Source of the DNA: Rudaea sp.
GTDB taxonomy: Bacteria; Pseudomonadota; Gammaproteobacteria; Xanthomonadales; Rhodanobacteraceae
Direction of reading: 5' to 3'
Assembly (NCBI GenBank): GCA_025934455.1
Contig: JAICYA010000175.1
Span: forward strand, 1 to 5,087
Length of the DNA: 5,087 bases
In this document: one piece after another, positions 1 through 4,438 of the stretch
Layout: each line of letters begins with the position of its first letter
How positions within the stretch are numbered: position 1 is the stretch's first letter
Translations under genes and position numbers: made by a program
Notes under the pieces: generated by a model
Told to the model about the DNA's origin: nothing
Database searches by the model: none
The model's input: only the letters and a program-made list of their open reading frames with translations

Positions 1-1048
1 CGAAGTAATCGTATTCGATGGCATAGCCGGGCCGGGTGATGTGCGCGTTCTCGAAACCGCGGATGCTGCGCACCAGTTCCACCTGCGCGTCGAACGGCAA
101 CGACGTGGAAATGCCGTTGGGGTAAATCTCGGTGGTTTCCAGGCCTTCCGGCTCGATGAAGATCTGGTGCGACGCCTTCTCGGCGAAACGCACGACCTTG
201 TCCTCGATCGATGGGCAATAGCGCGGACCGATGCCCTCGATCCTGCCGGTGTACAGCGGTGAGCGGTCGAGTGCGCCGCGGATGATCGCGTGGGTGCGCT
301 CGCTCGTATGGGTGATCCAGCAGCTGACCTGGCGCGGATGATCGGCCGCCGTGCCCATGAACGAAAACACCGGCATGGGATCGTCGCCCGGCTGCTCCGC
401 CAGGCCGGTGAAATCGATGCTGCGTCCGTCGATGCGCGGCGGCGTTCCGGTTTTCAGGCGATCGACGCGTAGCGGCAGTTCGCGCAGGCGTGCGGCCAAA
501 CCCACGGATGGCGGATCGCCGGCGCGGCCGCCCGCATAATTCTCGAGGCCGACATGGATCTTGCCGGCGAGGAAGGTACCCGCGGTCAGCACCACGCAGC
601 GCGCGAAAAAGACCAGGCCCATCTGCGTCACCGCGCCGGTCACGCGGTCGCCTTCGATGGTCAGATCCTCGACCGACTGCTGAAAGATGGAAAGATTCGG
701 CTGGGTTTCCAGCATGCGCCGGATCGTCGCCTTGTACAGTGCGCGGTCGGCCTGGCAGCGCGTCGCACGCACGGCCGGTCCCTTGGATGCGTTCAACGTG
801 CGCCACTGGATGCCGGCGCGATCGGCCGCCATCGCCATCGCGCCGCCCAGCGCGTCGATTTCCTTGACCAGATGACCCTTGCCGATGCCGCCGATGGCCG
901 GATTGCAGCTCATCTGCCCCAGGGTTTCGATATTGTGGGTCAGCAATAGAGTGCGCGCGCCCAGGCGCGCGGAGGCGAGCGCGGCCTCGGTGCCGGCATG
1001 GCCGCCGCCGATGACGATCACATCGTAGTCGTGTGCGTTATTGATCAT
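1..1048 (-). CDS. mnmG: tRNA uridine-5-carboxymethylaminomethyl(34) synthesis enzyme MnmG (GidA), N-terminal part, cut by the left window edge
   Basis: MnmG is the FAD- and NADH-dependent partner of the GTPase MnmE. Together they install the (carboxymethyl)aminomethyl group at C5 of wobble uridine 34 in certain tRNAs, in the cytoplasm. The minus strand reads open from an ATG at 1048 to the edge, giving 349 residues of a protein usually about 625-630 long, so a little over half is present. Near the N-terminus is the Rossmann FAD-binding motif [14 protein letters not shown] (residues 10-23). It is followed by [16 protein letters not shown], whose Cys48 matches E. coli Cys47. [10 protein letters not shown] follows, and [11 protein letters not shown] carries Cys278, matching E. 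coli Cys277; both cysteines are needed for activity in E. coli. The start was chosen because FAD-domain homology begins within ten residues. No strong Shine-Dalgarno is visible before it (GAACAAGCAAT). The gene is divergent from the small sigma-54 unit. The identification is very secure; nothing is broken in the visible part. Confidence 0.97.
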   Translation of the reverse strand, partial: MINNAHDYDVIVIGGGHAGTEAALASARLGARTLLLTHNIETLGQMSCNPAIGGIGKGHLVKEIDALGGAMAMAADRAGIQWRTLNASKGPAVRATRCQADRALYKATIRRMLETQPNLSIFQQSVEDLTIEGDRVTGAVTQMGLVFFARCVVLTAGTFLAGKIHVGLENYAGGRAGDPPSVGLAARLRELPLRVDRLKTGTPPRIDGRSIDFTGLAEQPGDDPMPVFSFMGTAADHPRQVSCWITHTSERTHAIIRGALDRSPLYTGRIEGIGPRYCPSIEDKVVRFAEKASHQIFIEPEGLETTEIYPNGISTSLPFDAQVELVRSIRGFENAHITRPGYAIEYDYF

Positions 1049-1103
1049 ATTGCTTGTTCGCCGGCGTCGTCGTCGCCGCGGCTCTCGCGTCTTTGCGGCG
1101 CGG

Positions 1104-1109
1104 ATTATA
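1104..1109 (-). promoter_or_regulatory. Probable -10 box of the mnmG promoter
   Basis: The minus strand carries a perfect TATAAT here, preceded by CGTTTG. Transcription would begin near 1097, giving a leader of about 50 nt before the mnmG ATG. The stretch 17 bp upstream (1127-1132, GCTACG on the minus strand) does not resemble TTGACA. The promoter would therefore be weak at -35 or activator-dependent. That position is also the centre of the 26-bp palindrome at 1116-1141. Confidence 0.45.
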
Positions 1110-1115
1110 CAAACG

Positions 1116-1141
1116 CCAAGCGGCGCCGTAGCGCCGCTTGG
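1116..1141. repeat. 26-bp perfect palindrome (11-bp arms, 4-nt centre)
   Basis: CCAAGCGGCGC and its exact complement GCGCCGCTTGG flank a CGTA centre. Neither strand has a T-run after it, so it is not a standard intrinsic terminator. It covers the expected -35 region of the mnmG promoter, which fits an operator for a dimeric regulator. It could also be a dispersed palindromic element or simply a hairpin. The symmetry is seen directly; the role is an inference. Confidence 0.6.
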
Positions 1142-1158
1142 GAGGGTTTGCGATAAGG

Positions 1159-1217
1159 CTGGCGCCCGGCGGTCTTAGGAACAGGGGAATCCAAGAGGAC
1201 CGTATGCCGGGCGCCAG
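1159..1217 (+). other. Long stem-loop, candidate structured RNA element
   Basis: Twelve perfect base pairs join 1159-1170 (CTGGCGCCCGGC) to 1206-1217. Inside, after a 4-nt bulge (GTAT, 1202-1205), 1171-1176 (GGTCTT) pairs with 1196-1201 (AGGACC), leaving a 19-nt loop. The inner stem uses a G-U wobble (1175/1197), and one more possible wobble extends the outer stem (1158/1218). Both are wobbles only if the plus strand is transcribed; in minus-strand RNA they become A-C mismatches. That mildly favours a plus-strand RNA. The inner stem would hide AGAGGA, a ribosome-binding-like sequence just before an ATG at 1204. No matching RNA family is recognised. Confidence 0.4.
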
Positions 1218-1228
1218 TGACCGAACCG

Positions 1229-1254
1229 TGCGGAGCGAAACTCTCGTGTCCGCA
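1229..1254. repeat. Short inverted repeat TGCGGA/TCCGCA
   Basis: Six-base arms at 1229-1234 and 1249-1254 surround a 14-nt loop. Taken alone it could be chance in GC-rich DNA. It is listed because it follows directly after the long hairpin and precedes another inverted repeat, making a run of stem-loops. Confidence 0.3.
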
Positions 1255-1258
1255 GGGA

Positions 1259-1284
1259 TTTTGCGCGGGCATATTAACGCAAAA
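1259..1284. repeat. Inverted repeat TTTTGCG/CGCAAAA with AT-rich centre
   Basis: Seven-base perfect arms (1259-1265 and 1278-1284) flank the 12-nt centre CGGGCATATTAA. There is no U-tract after the stem on either strand, so terminator function is unlikely. It could be an operator or the last stem of a structured RNA beginning near 1159. Confidence 0.35.
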
Positions 1285-1314
1285 CCGGCTTACGGAAGTG
1301 TGAACGAGGTCATG

Positions 1315-1382
1315 TTGCGTCAGCCCGTAGACCTGGTTTGCGGTCAGATTGCGTCAAAAATCGTCACCGCCCGGACGCAATC
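1315..1382. promoter_or_regulatory. Candidate upstream activator sites for the sigma-54 promoter
   Basis: TTGCGTCA occurs at 1315-1322 and again at 1349-1356, 34 bp apart. GATTGCGTC (1347-1355) is the exact complement of GACGCAATC (1374-1382), a 9-bp inverted repeat with an 18-bp centre. So there are three copies of TTGCGTC, two forward and one reverse. They lie about 55-120 bp upstream of the predicted sigma-54 start. Sigma-54 promoters always need an AAA+ activator, usually bound upstream as a dimer on inverted repeats, and these sites are suitably placed. The activator cannot be named from this sequence. Confidence 0.4.
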
Positions 1383-1407
1383 CCCGGAAAACGGCCTATT
1401 TCCTGGG
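1383..1407. repeat. Imperfect inverted repeat abutting the -24 element
   Basis: CCCCGGAAA (1383-1391 region) and TTTCCTGGG (1399-1407) are complementary at eight of nine places around a central ACGGCCTA-like spacer. The right arm ends immediately before the TTGGCACG of the sigma-54 promoter, so a bound protein here could touch the polymerase. Regulatory function is an inference. Confidence 0.3.
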
Positions 1408-1424
1408 TTGGCACGCCTTCTGCA
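1408..1424 (+). promoter_or_regulatory. Sigma-54 (RpoN) -24/-12 promoter for the small gene
   Basis: The sequence TTGGCACGCCTTCTGCA closely follows the RpoN consensus (YTGGCACGrNNNTTGCW). The invariant GG (1410-1411) and GC (1422-1423) are separated by exactly 10 bp, as required. Deviations are only C for purine after CACG and C for T in the -12 block. The predicted start is near 1435, about 23 nt before the ATG at 1458. Such promoters are silent without an ATP-dependent activator, so the downstream gene should be tightly conditional. Confidence 0.8.
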
Positions 1425-1457
1425 TCATCGTACCTACACCGAAGATTGGAGAGTGTC

Positions 1458-1652
1458 ATGCTCGCAACCGCCGCCGTGATGACCTTGAATCCGCTGTTCC
1501 TGCGCCACGATCTGATGATCGAAATGAGCCGCCTGGAAATGGCCATCGAGGATGCGCGTCACCATGGTTCCGCGAACGACGCCGATGCGGTCAGCCCGCT
1601 GGAAACCAAGCTTGCGCGCATCAACGAAGCGCTGAGCCGCCTCTCCGCCTGA
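1458..1652 (+). CDS. Small uncharacterised helical protein (64 aa) under a sigma-54 promoter
   Basis: I do not recognise this protein. The ATG at 1458 is preceded by GGAG (1448-1451) with a 6-nt gap, so the start is well supported; the frame is open further upstream but only across the promoter. By hand count about 51 of 65 codons end in G or C, like the flanking genes, which supports real coding. The product has no cysteine, no evident signal peptide and no clear membrane segment. Residues 13-36 (including LMIEMSRLEMAIEDA) and 46-63 (SPLETKLARINEALSRLS) look amphipathic and helical, joined by a polar loop NDADAV around 40-45, so a helical hairpin or a coiled-coil oligomer is plausible. It has five methionines. 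It forms a one-gene unit: sigma-54 promoter, short leader, gene, terminator. A small adaptor, regulator or structural subunit are all possible; no function is claimed. Confidence 0.8.
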   Translation: MLATAAVMTLNPLFLRHDLMIEMSRLEMAIEDARHHGSANDADAVSPLETKLARINEALSRLSA

Positions 1653-1677
1653 TCCGAATACAACCGAACTCCCTACG

Positions 1678-1713
1678 CCCCGGGACGGATGCGAGCCTCC
1701 CGGGGTTTTTTTT
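1678..1713 (+). terminator. Intrinsic terminator of the small gene
   Basis: CCCCGGGA (1678-1685) pairs perfectly with TCCCGGGG (1698-1705) around a 12-nt loop, followed directly by eight Ts (1706-1713). It lies 25 nt after the stop codon of the small gene. On the opposite strand the same hairpin has no U-tract, so it should act mainly rightward, leaving the convergent glutamate-synthase-like gene without an obvious intrinsic stop of its own. Confidence 0.93.
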
Positions 1714-1722
1714 GCCTGTTTT

Positions 1723-3378
1723 TCAGTGCGTCTTGGTGTGGTGTTGCTCCAGCACATAGCTCGGCGGCGCGAAACTGTCGGTGCGCGCGGCATGCCAGAA
1801 AACCTTGAATACCGCGTGATCGGGCAATCCGCCGATCAATTCGCCGGGTTTGACGAAGTGGTATAGCGCCGACAGGGAGCGCACCTCGGTCGAGGAGACG
1901 CGCCGGATGATGTGTTCCGGGCCGATCTCGTTGGGATGGCTCATGCCCGAGGCCGCGATCAATTCCTTCAGCGCCTTGAGCGTGTTGTCGTGGAACATGC
2001 GCACGCGTTCGGCCTTGTCCGGCACATCGAGCTTTTTCCAGCGCGACGGATCCTGCGTCGCGATGCCGGTCGGGCAGCGATCGGTATGGCAGCTTTGCGA
2101 CTGGATGCAGCCCAGCGCGAACATGTAGCCGCGCGCGGCATTGCACCAGTCCGCACCGAGTGCCATGTTGCGCGCCAGGTCGAAGCCGGTGATGACCTTG
2201 CCACTGGCGCCCAGGCGCACCTTGTCGCGCAAGTTCAGGCCGACCAGTGTGTTGTGCACGAGCAGCAGCGCCTCGCGCAGCGGCGCGCCGACATGGTCGA
2301 CGAATTCCAGCGGCGCGGCGCCGGTGCCGCCCTCGCCGCCGTCGACGACGATGAAGTCCGGCAAGAGTTCGGTTTGTTGCATGGCCTTGGCAATGCCAAA
2401 CCATTCCCACGGGTGGCCGATCGCGAGCTTGAAGCCGGTCGGCTTGCCGCCGGATTTCTCGCGCAGCCTGGCTACGAACTGGAGCAATTCCACTGGCGTG
2501 GAAAACGCACTGTGCGCGGCCGGCGAGACGCAGTCCACACCCATCGGCACGCCACGCGCCTCGGCGATTTCCGCGCTGACCTTGGCCGCCGGCAGCACGC
2601 CGCCGTGTCCGGGCTTGGCGCCCTGCGACAACTTGACCTCGATCATCTTCACCTGCGGCGAATTCGCGGTTTCCGTGAATTTGTCGAGGCTGAAACTGCC
2701 ATCCGCATTGCGGCAGCCAAAATAACCCGAGCCGATTTCCCAGCAGATATCGCCGCCCATTTCGCGGTGGTAACGCGACAGCGAACCTTCACCGGTGTCG
2801 TGGTAGAAACCACCGCGCCGCGCGCCCTCGTTCAAGGCGCGGATTGCGTTCGCCGACAGCGAGCCGAAACTCATCGCCGAGATATTGAACACGCTGGCCG
2901 AATACGGCTGCTTGCATTCCGGTCCGCCGATCTCAATGCGGAAATCGTGACCCTCGATCTTCGCGGGGCTGAGCGAGTGGTTGATCCACTCGTACTGCGT
3001 CGCATACAGGTTCTGCTCGGTGCCGAACGGACGCTTGTCCTCGACGTTCTTCGCGCGCTGGTAGACGAGTGCGCGCTGGGCATGCGAGAACGGCACTTCC
3101 TCGGTATCCGATTCGACCACGTACTGGCGCAGCATCGGCCGGAAGAATTCGAAGAACGTACGGATATGCGCGGTGAGCGGGAAGTTGCGGTACAGCGTGT
3201 GCTTGCGCTGTGCCATGTCGAAGATGCCGACCGCGCACAGTGCGCCGCTGAGCACCGCCAGCGAGCGCCACAGCCACACGCCATGCGGCGATCCGTCGAA
3301 CAGCATGGCCAGCGACAACACGAACATGGCCACGCACAACACGAACGGCACGAATCGGGACGGCAGCAGTTTTTCCAT
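1723..3378 (-). CDS. FMN-binding glutamate-synthase-family protein, membrane-anchored
   Basis: This 551-residue protein contains the FMN/central synthase domain of glutamate synthase (Glu_synthase family) but not the glutamine amidotransferase domain or the C-terminal beta-helix of the large GltB subunit. Two hydrophobic segments come first (about residues 9-27 and 34-56); the basic residues around them suggest both ends face the cytoplasm. The synthase domain follows from about residue 130 to 490. It includes SFGSLS, the motif KLSQGAKPGHGG (about 249-260), VDGGEGGTGAAP (about 345-356) and GASGKVITGFD (about 390-400). Cys424, Cys430 and Cys435 lie in CIQSQSCHTDRCPTGIATQ, the CX5CX4C spacing that binds the [3Fe-4S] cluster in glutamate synthase. 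Cluster and flavin binding therefore look intact. Without an ammonia-producing domain, glutamine-dependent glutamate synthesis is unlikely from this protein alone, and the true substrate is unknown. The ATG at 3378 suits the ribosome binding site better than the GTG just before it at 3381. Confidence 0.9.
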   Translation of the reverse strand: MEKLLPSRFVPFVLCVAMFVLSLAMLFDGSPHGVWLWRSLAVLSGALCAVGIFDMAQRKHTLYRNFPLTAHIRTFFEFFRPMLRQYVVESDTEEVPFSHAQRALVYQRAKNVEDKRPFGTEQNLYATQYEWINHSLSPAKIEGHDFRIEIGGPECKQPYSASVFNISAMSFGSLSANAIRALNEGARRGGFYHDTGEGSLSRYHREMGGDICWEIGSGYFGCRNADGSFSLDKFTETANSPQVKMIEVKLSQGAKPGHGGVLPAAKVSAEIAEARGVPMGVDCVSPAAHSAFSTPVELLQFVARLREKSGGKPTGFKLAIGHPWEWFGIAKAMQQTELLPDFIVVDGGEGGTGAAPLEFVDHVGAPLREALLLVHNTLVGLNLRDKVRLGASGKVITGFDLARNMALGADWCNAARGYMFALGCIQSQSCHTDRCPTGIATQDPSRWKKLDVPDKAERVRMFHDNTLKALKELIAASGMSHPNEIGPEHIIRRVSSTEVRSLSALYHFVKPGELIGGLPDHAVFKVFWHAARTDSFAPPSYVLEQHHTKTH

Positions 3379-3381
3379 CAC

Positions 3382-3389
3382 TCACCCCT
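3382..3389 (-). promoter_or_regulatory. Ribosome binding site deciding the start of the glutamate-synthase-like gene
   Basis: The minus strand reads AGGGGTGA here, followed by GTG then ATG. The GGGG core is 6 nt from the ATG at 3378 but only 3 nt from the GTG at 3381. The ATG is therefore the more likely start; the difference is one residue. Confidence 0.6.
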
Positions 3390-3438
3390 GAGGAAATCTC
3401 CGCGCAGGATACGCCGCGCGGATTCGCATCGCTATCGT

Positions 3439-3444
3439 TACACT
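3439..3444 (+). promoter_or_regulatory. Possible -10 box of ubiA, placed for a leaderless mRNA
   Basis: TACACT matches the -10 consensus TATAAT at four of six positions and ends six bases before the ubiA ATG at 3451, so transcription could begin at or next to the A of the start codon. No purine-rich ribosome binding site lies between it and the ATG (AGCCAC). No good -35 is seen at the expected distance. The prediction rests on position and the missing Shine-Dalgarno. Confidence 0.3.
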
Positions 3445-3450
3445 AGCCAC

Positions 3451-4437
3451 ATGTCCGCGAAAACACCTCCACGGCCGCGACCGCCGGTTCGATCCGCCAA
3501 TCCACGCAGCGTGCCGCGAACGGTGGCTGCGCCCGCGCGGAGCGGCATCGATTGGCCGCGCGTGCGCGCACGCCTGATCGAATACGCCAAACTGGCGCGC
3601 ATGCATCGGCCGGTCGGCGCGCTGCTCCTGCTATGGCCGACCTGGTGGGCATTGTGGCTGGCGACCGGCGATTTCCCCTCGATCGGCTTGCTTCTCATCT
3701 TCACGCTCGGCGTGTGGCTGATGCGCTCGGCCGGCTGCGTGGTCAACGACCTCGCCGACCGCAAGTTCGATCCGCAGGTCAAGCGCACGCGCGAGCGCCC
3801 GCTGGCCGCCGGCACGGTCGCGCCACGCGAGGCTATCGGCGTTTTCATCGCACTGATCGTGCTCGCCTTCGGGCTCGTGCTGTTGACCAACAAACTCACG
3901 ATCGAGTTGTCCTTCATCGGCGCGTTCCTCGCCGTGACCTATCCGTTCATGAAGCGCTACACTTACCTGCCGCAGGTGTACCTGGGCTGCGCGTTCGGCT
4001 GGTCGATCCCGATGGCGTTCGCGGCCGTGGCCGGGAGTTGGGACGCCTTCGTCAAGATGCTGCCGCTGTGCGGCCTGCTGTTTTTGGCCAACGTGCTGTT
4101 CGCGACGATCTACGACACCGAGTACGCGATGGTCGACCGCGATGACGACATCCGCATCGGCGTGAAATCCACGGCGATCTTGTTCGGCGACGCGGACCTG
4201 CCCATCCTTGCCATCCTGATGGTCACGTTCCTCGGCGCAATGGCGCTGCTTGCGCAGCGCGGGCACCTGCACTGGGTTTATTTCGTCGGCGTTGGTATCG
4301 GCGCACTGCTGTTCGCCTGGCAACTGTGGATCATGCGCCGGCGTGAGCGCGATGCGTGTTTCGCGGCGTTCCGCAGCAACAACTGGGTGGGATTGGCGTT
4401 GTGGCTGGGCGTGTTACTGGGTTACGCACTAAGGTAA
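3451..4437 (+). CDS. ubiA: 4-hydroxybenzoate octaprenyltransferase UbiA
   Basis: UbiA is an inner-membrane, Mg2+-dependent enzyme that attaches the polyprenyl tail to 4-hydroxybenzoate, the first membrane step of ubiquinone synthesis. The 328-residue product carries both aspartate-rich prenyl-diphosphate motifs: NDLADRKFD (99-107) and DTEYAMVDRDDD (222-233). Other close matches to E. coli UbiA are GALLLLWPT (56-64), the segment YPFMKRYTYLPQV and FGWSIPMAFAAV (182-193), and STAILFG. Several hydrophobic segments run from about residue 55 to the end, as expected for this multi-helix family. Compared with the roughly 290-residue E. coli protein there is an extra basic, proline-rich N-terminus of about 34 residues that looks cytoplasmic and disordered. 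The ATG at 3451 has no Shine-Dalgarno. The next ATG (3601) falls after residues that align with E. coli and would truncate the protein. The gene is divergent from the glutamate-synthase-like gene and convergent with comF. Confidence 0.96.
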   Translation: MSAKTPPRPRPPVRSANPRSVPRTVAAPARSGIDWPRVRARLIEYAKLARMHRPVGALLLLWPTWWALWLATGDFPSIGLLLIFTLGVWLMRSAGCVVNDLADRKFDPQVKRTRERPLAAGTVAPREAIGVFIALIVLAFGLVLLTNKLTIELSFIGAFLAVTYPFMKRYTYLPQVYLGCAFGWSIPMAFAAVAGSWDAFVKMLPLCGLLFLANVLFATIYDTEYAMVDRDDDIRIGVKSTAILFGDADLPILAILMVTFLGAMALLAQRGHLHWVYFVGVGIGALLFAWQLWIMRRRERDACFAAFRSNNWVGLALWLGVLLGYALR

Positions 4438-4438
4438 C
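4421..4438. other. Overlapping convergent stop codons of ubiA and comF
   Basis: The last 16 bp of ubiA (to 4437) are also the last 16 bp of comF (from 4422). The two TAA stops lie inside a small inverted repeat, GTTAC at 4421-4425 and GTAAC at 4434-4438. No terminator hairpin with a T-run is visible around the overlap, so each transcript probably continues into the other gene as antisense RNA. Confidence 0.75.

Larger units (their letters stand above)
1049..1457. other. 409-bp intergenic region, rich in inverted repeats, between mnmG and the small sigma-54 gene
   Basis: No convincing gene lies here. From left to right it holds the mnmG leader and TATAAT box, a 26-bp palindrome (1116-1141), a long hairpin (1159-1217), two shorter inverted repeats (1229-1254 and 1259-1284), copies of TTGCGTC (1315-1380), an imperfect inverted repeat (1383-1407) and a sigma-54 promoter (1408-1424). 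The reading frame 1138-1479 is open by chance or only marginally coding: by hand count about six in ten codons from 1204 end in G or C, against roughly eight in ten in the neighbouring small gene. It also runs through the sigma-54 promoter. The density of symmetry suggests regulatory DNA and perhaps a structured RNA. I matched it to no known riboswitch or small-RNA family. Confidence 0.7.

Noticed and set aside
41..949. Several plus-strand open frames on the left
   Set aside because: All are antisense to mnmG, whose motifs and catalytic cysteines are unmistakable on the minus strand.
1116..1141. Palindrome as an intrinsic terminator
   Set aside because: No T-run follows it on either strand, and no gene ends nearby: mnmG starts at 1048 and reads away from it.
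1142..1300. Known RNA families (6S, SRP RNA, RNase P RNA, tmRNA, TPP, cobalamin, glycine, guanidine or c-di-GMP riboswitches, group II intron domain V)
   Set aside because: None of their conserved sequence cores could be found by eye on either strand. A covariance-model search would be decisive.
1138..1479. Plus-strand frame of 113 codons in the intergenic region
   Set aside because: It starts at a TTG inside the palindrome, has weaker codon bias than neighbours and overlaps the sigma-54 promoter. The version starting at the ATG at 1204 is kept only as a low-interest finding.
1434..1793. Minus-strand frame of 119 codons across the small gene and terminator
   Set aside because: It reads through the terminator hairpin and antisense to two supported genes, has no ribosome binding site and no recognisable domain.
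1912..3450. A stop-free plus-strand frame of 513 codons running in phase into ubiA, suggesting a giant UbiA fusion
   Set aside because: It lies antisense to the well-supported glutamate-synthase-like gene, has Arg/Ala/His-rich low-information translation, and UbiA homology begins only after the ATG at 3451. It is a GC-rich shadow frame.
3552..4323. Plus- and minus-strand frames of about 200 codons inside ubiA
   Set aside because: They are out-of-frame or antisense to UbiA, which carries both aspartate-rich motifs and full family length.
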